In this document: positions 35,641 through 48,044 of the stretch, piece after piece
Position numbering within the stretch: position 1 is the first letter of the stretch
Layout: every line of letters begins with the position of its first letter
Assembly: GCA_014338405.1 (NCBI GenBank)
Contig: JTDE01000309.1
Location: 240,855-304,854 of the forward strand
Direction of reading: 5' to 3'
DNA: 64,000 bases
Source: Paragonimus skrjabini miyazakii
Lineage: Eukaryota; Platyhelminthes; Trematoda; Plagiorchiida; Troglotrematidae
The notes under the pieces: model-generated
Seen by the model: the letters and a program-made list of their open reading frames with translations, nothing else
What the model was told of the DNA's origin: nothing
Databases searched by the model: none
Translations under genes and position numbers: made by a program

Positions 35641-36700
35641 GTGAGTCTTGATAGGCTAACAGGGTGAAGGGTTAGCCAGGGCAGATCCAAAGCCTGAACG
35701 AGAAGTTTCTGAGCACACATGGGTTGGTGGTACAGTCGAATCCCAATAGATTAGGTAGTGGATATAATCCATGCCACACTGTCTCGGTATCTTGATCGAA
35801 ACGCATCCGTCACATTGACGGAGTGAATCGATTCCACCAGGTGCGATAATACCACACTGTTGACAGGTTTCGTGATTCTACTGTTGAGACAAGCTGGTTG
35901 GTATTCCTGGACCAGTTCAAATAAGCGTCTGATCGTGAGGTCAACATAACTGGTTCTACAAGAACAAGTGAATGAGTGTGCACAGAATAAGGCTGCAGAA
36001 ATAAACAATCTACCTTCTAGGCATGTGCATAATACCGGAATGGACGAACAGTGGGCACGTGACTTGGCCGCGCAAAATGTTGTAGTAACTACACTCGTGA
36101 GCCTGTGTGTGATAGGTTCGCCTAGCGTATCGTTCTTGGAGGTTAACTTGATGTGTACAGTTTTCCTTCCTGCTAATTGCAGCTGGTCTCCATCACTTCG
36201 CTGCTGCATGCCTTGGTCTACGAACCATGCTGGGTAGCGATTTTGTATGAATATATTTACGTATGAATACCAGTTCTTCAGTAATGTTATCATCCGTGTA
36301 CATTATTACGGCTTTGTCAGTAAACAGCGAATTAGGCTTTATTCAGGGCGATTGGTACGAAGCTATTAAAGTGAATGTACTGACTATTCCAAGAGCTCTG
36401 TATATTGCATGCTGAACTGAGCCATCAGTGTGGCAACGTAAACGTACATCCGAAAAGCCTACCTGGCTATTCATTTCGGTCTCCAACGAGAATTGCACAT
36501 TTTGGTGTGCGGTATTGACTCTAGCCAATATGTCGGTCGGATTTACGTTGTTATTGAGTATGCAAATGATATCGTCAACATACCTCACAAAAATTGTACT
36601 GAACTACTGCTAAGCTCAATTGTTCTTCTTCTAATTGCGCCATGAAAATGTCGATCCACAGTGGTCCCAACACCGCGCAGTGAGTATATCAGTAATAACT
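35641..36700 (-). pseudogene. Penelope-like element, copy 2 (RT palm, YVDD and GIY-YIG region)
   Basis: The most complete Penelope-like piece in the window. On the minus strand, from about 36690, it reads AVLGPLWIDIFMAQLEEEQL (the 'GSPLGP-ADIFM' RT motif). After a frameshift it reads MRYVDDIICILNN at 36588 with intact catalytic YVDD, then FSLETEMNSQVGFSDVRLRC, and a YRALG string where 'YRKP' is usual. A further frame, 35751-36293, covers YPAWFVDQ, AGRKTVHIKLT and RLTSVVTTTFCAAK. The endonuclease part reads SFTCSCRTSYVDLTIRRL and then NSVVLSHLV. As in copy 1 the second GIY-YIG glycine is Asp. The frame ends after RSRYRD through a small deletion. The last C-terminal residues (YHQPMCAQK-like) are readable in another frame near 35710. 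RT sequence upstream of 36700 is doubtful. Confidence 0.85.
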
Positions 36701-37478
36701 GATATCTGTTTCATCACTCCTAAATGACGACTATTTTAAAAAGCTGAATCTTGCATCAGCTGGAAGTTTTCAGATACCGAGAGTTGTTTTGTGCATAGAC
36801 CATTTCCTCGTGCATAGCTCAAGACCTATCGAGGTAATAGCTACGAATTTAAGTGTTGATATATTGACCAGTCTAGGCGGAATCTCATCAAACACGCCCT
36901 TCGATTTTTCTGTGTGAGCGCTACATCGTAATTGCTTTGACCTAAATCAATTTTCAAAATTTAAACTAACACCTCAGTTCTTGTTTAATGGAAACTTACC
37001 GTTCTTCACGAATTTGGTTATTCATTTTATTTGTAGGAAGATTAAAAAATGGGAGAACCAAATGTTTATGAGAGCAACTGAATTCACGTTGAACGATTTA
37101 AATGGACCAATGAACAGGAGGTATGATTGATTTGATGTGAAACGTCAGCCACCGCGAGGACAACTTTTGAGAAGGTTTTCCAAAATATGTAAGATTGATT
37201 TTCTAACAGAAAATACATCTAACGTTTTACCACATATTTCAGAGAACACATTTCAGAATATAACAAAAGAACACTGGATTAGAGTCTGCCGTGAACTGTC
37301 GATTATTACACGGTGCAACCCAAATGATACTGTTGGCTAAACCTTCTTGTCATTTGGGGTACACATGAGGAATAAACCGCGAGTCCCTGAAACAGTCTCT
37401 TCTTTTGACCAATAAGAAAACATTTCTTCCAGCAAAAAAATGGAATTTTCATATAGGTTGAACAGTACGCACAATTGG
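36701..37478. other. no firm feature; possibly decayed Penelope RT upstream part
   Basis: On the minus strand near 36800-36920 a frame reads EIPPRLVNISTLKFVAI, which could be worn RT sequence upstream of the LGP motif of copy 2. It is too weak to claim. The rest shows nothing. Confidence 0.3.
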
Positions 37479-37645
37479 TCGCAGCTGTCGCATTCCCATA
37501 GACTTTCCAATCGGCTCCTATCGAAAAGAAGTACTAGACTGGGGTTGCACTCCTATTAGTTCTCGTCAGCAGTGCACATCCTTGCAACTGCCAGGGCTAG
37601 AACTCCGGTCATGCTTTCATGATGCAACCTCGCTGACCACTGTGG
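37479..37645 (-). repeat. tRNA-derived SINE, copy C
   Basis: On the minus strand it reads CCACAGTGGTCAGCGAGG, TTGCATCATGAAAGCATGACC and GGAGTTCTAGCCCTGG (B-box-like), then AGTCTAGTACTTCTTTTCG and TCTATGGGAATGCGACAGC. It shares the whole body with copy A. The first ~25 bases seen in A, B and D (GTCGTGCC and following) are missing, so it is slightly 5' truncated and its A box is partly lost. Confidence 0.8.
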
Positions 37646-38344
37646 AATTTTATTATTTCACATAAGTTAATCACGGTAATCAATGATTTTTAGCCTTTAA
37701 CTCAGCGATACAATTCAGTCAGATCCCTAAACGGCTTCTAATTTTAAATAATGTACAGAGGCTTATGCTTTCCGGATTCCGGGTGTCAAGATTAAACATC
37801 ATTGGTGAGAAGATTGACCGCAAGAATTAAGACAGAAATAAAATGAACATAATCTGCTATGTTGTGGATCTATTTGGTTTACTAGCATTCTTGCACTGCC
37901 AGTCACTTTGTGCAAGAGCCTTTAATACAAATGCGCTATTTCTTAGGGTAGTTTGTTAATCACGAAAGTTACAAATTGTTTTCTGATACAATTTTCGGAG
38001 CTTTATGCGCAGGGTTGAATAGCACATATTACGAAATGACCAAAAGGCACCATCTGCTTGGTCGGCTTCATCATCTCCGTTTATCCGTTATTCCTATGTA
38101 GTTAGTGACTTGATACCACATAAAAATACGAATAGAATGCAAAATAATCTTAAACTAATAATGCAAGTCGAATAAAACTTTCTCATAACTTGTAATCAAG
38201 CAAGCGCTTTATTAGACTAAATGATGGCGATGATATCTCAATTAACTCCCTAGTAAGTGTGTGCATCGATGGGTTATTTTAAAAGCTCGGGTTTGTTTCC
38301 GTGCTATAGATTAAGAAACAACCTTCCATCTGGATTTCTTTCAG
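37646..38344. other. no supportable feature
   Basis: No gene or repeat recognised. If the exon that follows is real, this is probably the preceding intron. The sequence just before 38345 is pyrimidine-rich (GGATTTCTTTCAG). Confidence 0.35.
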
Positions 38345-38637
38345 GAAATAAGCTGATGCGGAGGATGGACCGCTGTAACACTAGATGCACGTTTGGCAAC
38401 TCGCTCTGTTGTAGAGTGCACCGCAACAGGGAGTATGACGCTCCCTCACAAAAGGGTTTCAACCGCTTCAACGACAGTCACCTGACTAAACGTTTCCTAA
38501 CAGCATGCCGTCAGTATGACACGTTTTCATCACAGGGTGCGGATATCTACAGTTCCAACCAACTGCGTGCAAATCAACGTGGTGACCGCCAGCTTAATAA
38601 GTACGATGATAATTCGACTGGTTTAGAATTAATTTAG
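38345..38637 (+). CDS. candidate terminal exon, unknown protein
   Basis: The frame is open from a good acceptor (TCTGGATTTCTTTCAG just before 38345, phase 1) to a TAG stop at 38635-38637. The predicted ~97 residues are polar and coding-like: NKLMRRMDRCNTRCTFGNSL, then CCRVHRNREYD, SQKGFNRFNDSH and a C-terminus NSTGLELI. GC content is visibly higher than in the surroundings. There are five cysteines in the first half (CNTRC, LCCR, TACR). No domain is recognised; the basic, Asn/Ser/Arg-rich make-up could be a cytoplasmic tail. I see no AATAAA close downstream. Confidence is limited because a frame of this length can occur by chance. Confidence 0.38.
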
Positions 38638-39721
38638 TAATTACGATCACATTTAACGAAATTTCAGAAACCGAGAAAAGTTTCCTCATGCCGATGCCAG
38701 CGAAACAATTTACACAGTGACCCAAACAAATTTCTTGCGCGTTTGCTTAATACATTCTGAAAATCGACAGCACAAATGGGTGTTTATTTTCACAACCCGA
38801 TATTTACTGTTTCAAGCAAAGAGTAGTTATGTAAAAACGTACTTTTTGAATACAACAGTCAGGTTATTCCTAAACTTCTGTGTTCGTCCACTTGGAACCG
38901 GTAATGAACATGGTGGAATTATTTTTAACCATAAGTTAGACAGCATTCATGTTTTAGGTGAGTATCTTACAATTATGCATGAGCCAACCGAAAAGCTTGT
39001 GACATTCGACGTTACAATAGTGTTAAACAGTTCACAGTAACGCTAAACGTACTGGTCAGCTAAAACCAGTGCTCTTGTTGATGTTGTTTACTTGCTAAGT
39101 AAGTTTTATATGGTGTATGCTACCTCGAAACTACCAGTTCTATAATATAATAAGTCGATGTCTTTAACGTTTGCAAATACCTTGTGTAACGCCGAGGTGA
39201 CATTTGTATTTTGGGGATCTGGGTTTCGTAGCCGGAGGACGGTGTAGACGCCTCAGTTAATCGCACTAACTTTGAACTGCTCTTTGATCAACAATTTACA
39301 GACGTGTGGTGGAACCCGGCCAGAATTTTTCATTTCACTGTCATGGTATGGATGAAAGTCCTTCGCATACGTGTGATTTGCAAACATTATTTGCACTTTA
39401 AAAGTTAGTACAAAAATGCTGACATTCGATACCGACAGGAACAATTTTCTCCAAATCCGAATGTTCACGATTCAAAACTTCAAAACCTATTCATCTACCA
39501 AGCCCACCTTATGGTGAAAATGTTACCATAGATTGGAAAATAAAAAACGGAAACGAAAACTCTTTGCGTAACATTTATTACAGCAAGTATTATTAAAATA
39601 AGGTGCTCTTGTTAATACGCTCTTTTGCTACCGATGTAGATTTCATCGAGAAATATTCGTAACAACTTATACGTCAAATAACATAACTCACCTTGAAGTT
39701 TGTAGTACCACAACATTTCCA
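38638..39721. other. no supportable feature
   Basis: A 107-codon frame (38717-39040) contains a donor-like GTGAGTAT near 38957, but no good acceptor precedes it. I leave it unannotated. It could be 3' UTR or intron of the candidate exon. Confidence 0.35.
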
Positions 39722-39891
39722 GCCAGCTGCATTCGAAAAGAAGATACAGACTGAAGGTTCGCTTCTGTTACAACTATGCCGTAGTGCATATCGTTGTCAT
39801 GACCGGGACCAGAACTGCGGCCACGTTTCCTTGAGTCAACCGTACTGGCTACTGTACCACTGACCCCACGATAGGCATGATCGTACGACTG
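39722..39891 (-). repeat. tRNA-derived SINE, copy D
   Basis: On the minus strand it starts CAGTCGTACGATCATGCC, then GTGGGGTCAGTGG (5' region), GTACGGTTGACTCAAGGAAACG, GCAGTTCTGGTCCCGG (B-box-like) and ATGCACTACGG. It ends near TCTTCTTTTCGAATGCAGC. The order matches copies A to C. There is a small insertion in the A-box area (CAGTGGTACAGTAGCCAG). Confidence 0.78.
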
Positions 39892-41139
39892 TATGCCTCA
39901 GTGAGCCCCATTAGCTGATGATTACTGCTCAGACTATTCGATCCCCTAGAAGGGAGATGCAGCAACTCTGATATTAACTCCAGTCTATGGTCTTACAGCT
40001 GGATTTCTGTCCAACACGAAATCATAGAGCTCATTAAGATGTTGAGTAGTAAGCCGATCTAATTAACAAGAGTTAGCTTCGTGTGCAGTAATTCTTTTCA
40101 AAAATGCTACCTAGGGGGTCGATGGGAATGCAAATACTTAGAACAACTATGAGGAACGTTCCAATTCTCTCAACCGATTTCCAACCACTTGAAAGTTCAA
40201 AATGTGAAAAGAATATAATTCGTTTCTTATTTTCCCGTATGTCGTACCATTTTTTTTTGGAAAAAAACGCTGATTTCGAGAACCTTTGAATAAACTGTAC
40301 TTTGCCGGAGCCATATCGATGGAAGTTTGCTTTCGATTAACTATAATAATTTCCTAACATTTTATAATTTTGTGAAATTTTGTGTCCTCATTCCAGCAAG
40401 GAACTGAAAATCAACTAGTCGTTTACTGACGTTTTATGTTCACAACAGCTAGATGGTGAACTGTACCATTTCTGTTCTCGCGAATCCCTTTGACACTACC
40501 ACGTTGTTGAATTTACTGAACGAACGTGACTGATATGTTAACGTAAAAAAAAAAACATTTTAATCACGTGAGCTCCCTGTTTTTAAAACACCAACGTTCA
40601 CAGAAAACGACCATCGCGCAAAACGATTGACCAAGAAAGTCGTTTCACCACGGTCATCGTCAGTCCAGTAGAGAGTGACGGTCTCATCGTACACTATAAC
40701 ACATCGGTTCAACCCTCCTCACTTGATAAATCCCCTAGAGTAAATTCACCTGCTATGCTTACTGTGATAAAACTATCCCTTGTGGTTGTTTTTTACATCC
40801 AGGCAGGTTCGTTCCTTAATAAACTGGACAAGACTCGAGACCCATGTTTTCAGCGAAACCTATTGACAGAGGGCGTCACGGAAGTTTGATAAAAGGGAGA
40901 AGTTCGAGATGGAGAATTGTCTATCCCCGATCTGAAAATGTTAACCAGCTGTATGCTGGAGATCGCACTCAAAGACCAAGTATTTGTGGCAGAGTGCAGA
41001 GTGCATCTTCCAGACTCAATCTGGCAACTAAATAACGTCAATCCTAACCTCACTTATTACAGTAGTGTAAATTACTGATCGCTTTCTGCGCACACGATTA
41101 ATGACACGGTCTTGAACAATGCTGTGCGTAGAATATTAT
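39892..41139. other. no supportable feature
   Basis: Nothing recognised except an 11-base A run at 40545-40555. It is not attached to any visible element. Confidence 0.4.
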
Positions 41140-41300
41140 CCTTGGGTTGTAATCCGACATCGATAATGAGATTTTCGTCGATCATGAAATTTGGTTGCAG
41201 AGGTTTTACCATCATATCGAGGTGACATCATCAGTGCGTAAGTGTTTCAACGTATAGGTTTGAGCGTGGGGTTTGGTGAAGTGTAATGAATGCTTGCAAT
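41140..41300 (-). repeat. Penelope-terminus-like repeat with degenerate hammerhead ribozyme core
   Basis: On the minus strand it reads ACTTACGCACTGATGATGTC, then ACCTCGATATGATGGTAAAA and CCTCTGCAACC. The hammerhead pattern is CUGAUGA, stem II, GAAA. Here CTGATGA is exact, a short stem II (ACC with GGT, closing CTCGATATGAT) can be drawn, and the second box is AAAA, not GAAA. A related copy lies at 32806-32885. Hammerhead motifs are known from the terminal repeats of Penelope-like elements, so this may be such a terminus. Self-cleavage of this copy is unlikely. Confidence 0.45.
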
Positions 41301-41555
41301 TATATAGCGAAGCAGGTTGACCTTCTGACCTAAATTCTGACTGGTCACTTGCCGTTTTATTACCTTTGGCCCTAATTACTACTGGTTGCTTTTCGTTACA
41401 TCTAAACTTTGGCCTGACGCCCGATTAGTTATTTCTTAGAAGTCTCGTACCGTTTACCTTAGGTCTGGTTGGCCGTTTCCGGTTGCTATTGAAAATTCAT
41501 CCCCAGCCTGATTCATTGGTGTTTGCCCTTTGATTGGCTGGGCCACATCTCCATT
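41301..41555 (-). other. possible continuation of the terminal repeat
   Basis: This AT-rich stretch between the hammerhead-like repeat and the CR1-type fragment contains a TATA-like TATATAATTG (minus strand, about 41298-41308). It ends in a more GC-rich block (ATTGGCTGGGCCACATC, 41532 onward) just before the LINE reading frame. It could be the rest of a Penelope terminal repeat or host DNA. I cannot set its boundary. Confidence 0.25.
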
Positions 41556-42536
41556 TGTGGAGTTCGATCTAATTGATCATGCGCTGTCTCGTGTTTTTGG
41601 ATCACCTGAATGAACATAGATACAACGTCAAGGTGAAAGGACAGCTGTCAGCTTGGTTCTATGCCAACAGCGCCGTTTTCGTTCTTGAACTACCAAGTAT
41701 AGTCAAGTCGCTGATACTGCTTTACATCGATGACGAAAACTCTGACGAGTTCTGGATTGTCGGGAAGATTTGATAAACGTACACAACTATTTGAACTGTC
41801 TGAACTATTGGCCCATAGAAAATAACTTGACGTTCGACGTCAACAAGTGTAATGTCATGCATGTTTGCCACCACACTTCTACTGACTATTACCCTGGTGA
41901 CACAAAGTTGTTCGTGTCAGCATACGAAAGGGACCTGGGAACCATGGTGGCAGACATTTTGAGTTTATCTACAATGCGTGCTGCCATGGCTGGAAATTAC
42001 AAGTATGCGTGAATCTTCTAGAAAGAATTTCTGGAATCTTCTACCCTGAAGTGTTTCCCACTAGATTCGCCTCCACAATCCGCCCACACCTGGAAACGAA
42101 CACACATGCCTGTCGTCCGTATCTTAAGGAAAATTTGGCACATATAAAAGGTGTTCAGAGACAGGTCACTGGAAGAATTATGGAGTGCAGCAAAATCTCT
42201 GGCCCGGAAGGACTGGCGGGATTGTATCAATTCTCAAGTAGTTACAGACATCTCATTGAAGACCTAATTCTAACCTGTAAATTACTGTATACCCCGAAAC
42301 TTTAACTGGCACATTTCTTCCCACTAAATAGTAATGAGCGTATAAGAGGTCACTAACTGGAACTGATTAATGAAACAGGCAGGTTACTTTACAGACAGAA
42401 GTGTTTCACAGTTAGAGCCTATTCAAATGGGAACGCACTGCCCAACTCTGTGATCACAGCTGAATCAGTTGAGAGTTTTAAAATATTAGTCGATCGACAA
42501 ATACGCGAGGGAAAACGGACACTACACGTTTTCTAA
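41556..42536 (+). pseudogene. CR1/Jockey-type LINE, RT 3' half with internal deletion
   Basis: Decayed pol of a CR1- or Jockey-type non-LTR retrotransposon. It starts with EFDLIDHALS (the 'AFDKVDHALL' motif), then after a shift VKGQLSAWFYANSA ('GQLLSWF-YLSNRSA'). The frame jumps straight to LPSIVKSLILLYIDDENSDEFW, which is 'LP-LVKS-LLFADD-KLW'. The stretch with PQGSVLGP is deleted and FADD is LYIDD. Next come LNYWPIENNLTFDVNKCNVM, YYPGDTKLF and ERDLGTMV, and in a new frame NLLERISGIFYPEVFPTRFAS, IRPHLE and VQRQVTGRIMECSK. The C-terminus near 42420-42535 still shows NALPNSV-TAESVESFK and VDRQ before a stop. At least three frame changes make it nonfunctional. Confidence 0.85.
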
Positions 42537-42780
42537 CTATTGTTCCAGTTCACGCTTACGTGTCATTAACTGCGCATGTCTAATTGAATGTTGTTTCAGT
42601 GTTTTTCAATGCTGCTTGCGGAAACGATTGTAGCTAGCAGATTTATTGAATTTACCTATTTGCCCAGTTCCTTGTATCTTCCTTTGGACCTATAAACCAT
42701 CAAATGCCATATTTTGCCAATCAGTGAAGAGACAGAGGAGCACAAGCAAAACGTTACCTCCCCAATGTAACAACTTATGA
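42537..42780 (+). other. probable 3' UTR of the CR1-type fragment
   Basis: The sequence following the pol stop has no frame. Its 3' end cannot be fixed because no tandem 3' terminal repeat or second copy is in the window. Confidence 0.35.
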
Positions 42781-45700
42781 ACTTGTGAACGCCATCCTTA
42801 CTAACCACAAGTAACACAGCAAAATGGTTAACCATTTGTTATACTAATTTTAACGTGACTTGTGAACTTAGAAATAGCGAACGCATGCCTATTCTAGACA
42901 GCCTCTGTAATCACACAAATGATCGATCAGTAAAGAGGAGTTTGAAGCCAATCTGGACTGGCCAGTACATTTATTAGGCAGGCTTTACATGAATAAAGAA
43001 TAAACTTGTACACCGTTTATGCGCGCTAGGCTTATCTGTTTGTTAGAATGTTTAGCCTACGAACTACTTTGCAGAATAATGGATACTGTTGCGATTTGTC
43101 GATAGACTGAAGCAGCAACGGATAGTAGTAGACAAAATTTCCACAGTTAACAAAAAGAAACTTTACCCTGAACTGTTGTTCAAAAGTAGCACTTCTTTGA
43201 TTTAGGCTACAAAACACCCCGTCGTATCGATTGAGTGAATCTGGTTAACAGCTGAAAATAGTAGTTATTAACGGAACGGACAGGTTGCCTTTACCTTTTA
43301 TTCAAAGAGAGCAACCTGCCGGTAGTAGCTCGTACGTCATTTACAAGTGTGTGTAATTTTGGAGAAAGTCTTATCGGCAGAACCGATGAGTGCACGAACC
43401 CCAAATTTGCGGATGGAAATAAGCAACCTAACTTTTTTGTCTTGGGATCACAAAACTTCCGGCTTCTTCTAATGCTTGACACTTAAAGCCGCTAATGATC
43501 TAATTAACGTTAACTGGACATTCGGGAGTATAAAAACGTCAGACTACTCCGTGTTTCCCCCGCCTGGCTGAGGCAATTAAGTCTAGGTCTCTCAAGCTAA
43601 TATTATATGTACAAAAGCAGTCATATCCAGGCCAATGCACGTAGTGGTTTAGAAATACCTTCAACCTCACTTATTGTTGTTTCTTCATCTCTTGATATTA
43701 ATTATATATATACCTGACCGATTATTTCTGCTTTATACTGGAAAGGCCATACAGAATGCTAATACCTACAGGTGACTGTCTCCCGAATGGAATGTTCAGA
43801 TGCACATTTCGTTTAAAGTCTTTGAGGGGTCGCAATACCATCACGCCATGCAGGATAGGGTCGTATGGCTGTTGTTGATCTTGGCAAATTTATTATATTA
43901 GATAGCAGACAAAATATGACGAACAAAACTGTGCGAAGAGTTGGTTTTCATTATCATCAACAAAACGGTGATCAGCCGTTTCGACTTTGCTGTACCTCTT
44001 CAGCATCACGCGTCTTCAATTACCCGGTCGTCTCTACAGATGACGTTGTCACTGTCTGCTGACTCCAGACAGTAAGATCGTTTTTGGGACACCTGAATTA
44101 AGCTGGATTCTGTTTTTAGTTAACCTGCTCAACGTTAGTTCAGAAGATGTAGGTAGTCAGGACCGGGGCTAGCACATTTATTAGTGACGTGCTCTAACAA
44201 GAGTGATAAAAAACGTTGATGCTTCTCCTAGAACTAAGCTGCCTAATTGGCTATTAAAGTTTTGCCCAAATGTCAGTAACATACAGGTTGAATTGTTGAT
44301 TTAATCCACCAATGTGGGCATACAAAGCGCATGTATATCGCACTATATGCTTAGTTTCTGTCTTGGTGAACTAGTGGAAAAGGACCCAGTGTTCGAAGTC
44401 GGAAATACGTAACAGACTAAGAATAAATATACGGGGATAAGTAGCCCTACGAACAAGGATTAAATGAAGTCATTATAAGGGAAACAATGAACCTCTGAAG
44501 GGTTTACACTTCGCAAATTTGTCAGCAAAGGATGAATGACAGAATAAATAACCAACACTTTACAGTTCTGCATTTGTCTGCGCTGAGTTTAGTCTAACCA
44601 AAAATATTCACAGTACTAAAGAAATGAACATTTATCTAGTTATTTCATCTAAACCTGTACATGTATATTTTCACCTCCAAATCTACGACCTTTTTACACT
44701 TTTCCATTACAGCTGACTGAGCTTTGAATAGTAACTTCTCGACGTATTTTACCTCGGACAAAATTGTAATTCGCTGTGTTTGTGAGATTCATTATGATCC
44801 GGACTAATTAGTGAACTGCGGTTTGCAGATCACTCGAGAAACCCCCGGTACACTAAGAAACCTAGAAAACGTTTATTTACAACAAGGACAGATTGTGCGT
44901 ATGAGTTGCAAACTTTCTATTTCGACATCATTTCTGTCAAGGTCAAGTTTAAACTAGTGCGTTATTTTTCTCTAAAACGCTTCAAATAATTTAACATATT
45001 TTTGAGACTTGGAATATCTCAACAAATATGGATGTCTTCTGAACGACCGGTCATAAGTCATTGTCTAATAAGTAGATCAGCTTGATACTTATCATGTGCA
45101 AACCTACTTACATCTTCTGGAAATAATGGAAAATTTAAGGAAAACTTTTATTTCACTTCTACGTAAGGTCAGGTAGGTATCTTTGTGTGAAAATCCTGTT
45201 TGTTACGCTTTTGGCCCGTTTTGAAGAAACGCTGAAGCCAACTTGTGATTGTCCAGTAGGGCAACTGGGGTTCACATTTTGTATCTAGCATAAGAAAGCT
45301 GGTTGATGTTTTGCTGTCAAATCATGTAGTAACCTATACACAGAAGATTCTGTTCCAATTCTTTCAACGTCACAATATTTGGTTGCTCACATTTTTCATT
45401 GAAGGTGGCTCAAGAATTTTGTTCCAAGCTTATTACTCAGTAAGAAATACTGCATTAGTTTTGCAAAGGCTGTCTTCAGACAAAATATGCCATAAAATGA
45501 TTTCACATCACTTGTTTGCACCATACATCTCGTCGCTCTGAAATTAAATGTAGTCTGATCGTAATTGATAGACAACTTTCTCACTCTGATTTAAAGAACA
45601 TCGTGCTCGAGAAATTACGCAATTCTGTGAATAAGAACAATCCGGGGTGACCTGACTGCAAATCTACGCGGCAGTTGGTATGTCCGTGTTGACCCACGTG

Positions 45701-48044
45701 ATTGATCCTTGAGGCGTTCATGTCGCTTTCCGTTAGATTTCAACCTTTTTGAATACCCGGTTAGATCGACTCTCTGCTGGTTTTAATGGACATAAAAATA
45801 TGCGGCTTGTTAGCAGACATTTCAAATTTTGTCAACAACATAGATCTAGCTCAGTGCTTTATTGTTTGATGGGAATATGTGTTCAGTATGCATTTGTTGT
45901 GAAACAGTGTTGTGTTGTGTGAAACAGTGCCACGGGGCACACTAGTGAACATGCCAACAGACCAAATGAAACAGTTCCACTGCATCGGGACACAGTTGTA
46001 TCCATGTTTCGCAGTTTACTGGTCCGATAAGTTAACCAGGGTAGCACCATCGATGGAACCGGTTCGACTTAATAGTCCAAGCGTTATTCAAAATATACTA
46101 CTTGTACGTTTTTATCTATCATGTTTCGATCGAAAGAACGATTTGAAAGTTAGCCTACATTCTCCTTATCCCTGACCTTTTAGTAAATGACGCAACCTCG
46201 GAAATCCACATAAATTGCAAAACACAAGCTTGTCAAACTGTTTCATTCACGGATTCTTATATGAGAAGTTTACCTGTTTTTTACTGGGTGTATTTAGATT
46301 TAAAATTATCAGGCATGATTAATAAAGTTTCTGTTTGGCCTTGAAAACATCGTAATACAAAATTCAACTCCTACCTGTAATATTACAATGTAAAAACTTA
46401 TGAGACAAAATGAGATTATAGGCAGTTTAGTACGGACTTCTCTGCAGGTAACACAACGATTTAGTTTGTAACGTCGTGTTCCAAAATCGTTGTAGTCCAG
46501 GGTAAACTGTTGTGCAATAAAAGTCACGTATAATTCAGTGTTTGCCAATCTACTTAGAATGAAGTTAGCAGTCTAAATCCGCACGTAGTAGTCGGGTTTG
46601 CAAGGTCACTCAGGTTTGTCTTGCTTTTACTTACAAGCACAGTCTAAATGTTCCCCTGATCACGGCATATAAATAAGTATATTAGGGAGATTATCTCTAC
46701 CGGGACCGTTGATGAAGTTAAATCATTCCTCCAATCGTCGGGCCCGACTCAATATTTCCATTAGTTCTCCTGCTTCACCGTACTTCCATCGAGCTCGGAA
46801 TTAGACTTGACACCAAAGAAGATACTTAGCGACCGACTGCAGTATGTAAGACAGACGGTTAGTCGAGCCTATGAATAAAGACTTCTTTTCAAAAACGTGA
46901 ACGAAAGAGGACGGATTCGGAAATTCTAAACTGAACGACTTAGCGACAGAATTAGCTTTCCATCATCAGAAAACCGAGTTGAGTCAATCTAAATGAGTAG
47001 GCTGACTGATTTTGGTTTAGTAGTTTATGGTGTTGATCACTCTGGTGGTGCCTTGCAGGACATGTACGACAGCTCGATAAATCGGTCTTATAGGTCATAC
47101 ATAACAGCCTTACAGTTCCGACTTCTGATTAGGTGGGCTAAATAACAAATAGCGCTGTTCTCTTTGTTTGTATGAAGTATATCTAGTCAATATAACACCG
47201 ATGCTATTCCAATGCTTAATCGTTTCACTGGTAAATAGTATAATGGTCTACTTGAGAAATCCTGCCTGGTCAGCCGGTCCACAAGATCACCTGGTGGATT
47301 CTGTATGGCACAGTGTGTTGGGTGGGTAATCGATTGTAAATGTAAAATTTATAAACTCAGGATACTTACAAAACAACATACTCAATATCTGCTATACCTA
47401 TACCGTTTTTCACTTAAACTCAATATTCGTTTCATTGTAAAATTCTTCTGTAGATTTCCCAAGATTTTTCCGGGTTGACTGAAAGGCATGCTTAGGGAAT
47501 TTCGGGGCGATTTGCAGGAGTGCTGGAAAGCTCAACTCGAAGTAGTATCTCATCCTTTTTTGATCCATAATGATTTCTTCTTATTACAGTGAACAAGAGT
47601 TTTAATCGACTTCAAGATGTTCCGTTGCCTAACCACACCAAACACTCAAACAACTGTTCTACAGGACAACTTGAGTCAACATTGCACTCCTCATCACTGA
47701 AATAGATTTCCATTGCCCCACAGTAAAGCTCACAAATACATGTAGACAACACTTTTTTATACAAATGTATCCACCGTTTTTTAGATAGACTCTTGATAGT
47801 TGGACATATTTGCCTCTGTTATTGGCCCTACAAATTAATCTTATGTAGACTCCCTCCTATTTCCCAAAAATTGAAGATATTTTTCTCCATCTAGAGGGCT
47901 TCGGAACACATACGTAATCAGTTGTAGAGAAGCATAATTCATACTTTCTGAAAATATTTGAAGAAAACAGTCAGACGATACAAGTTACGAGATAAATTCT
48001 TTCGACACACTCTCGTCAGTCTTAAACGTTTTATTAACATGAAG
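42781..48044. other. 5-kb stretch without recognisable features
   Basis: Chance-length frames only. A small direct repeat GTGAAACAGTG occurs twice at about 45899-45930. No transposon protein, SINE copy or convincing exon is seen. Confidence 0.4.

Noticed and set aside
36645..36690. SINE-like CCACAGTGGTCC
   Set aside because: This string lies inside Penelope-like copy 2, where it encodes the LGPLWIDIF RT motif on the minus strand.
45655..45720. tRNA-like GGCAGTTGGTATGTCCG segment
   Set aside because: No B box at tRNA spacing and no second copy in the window.
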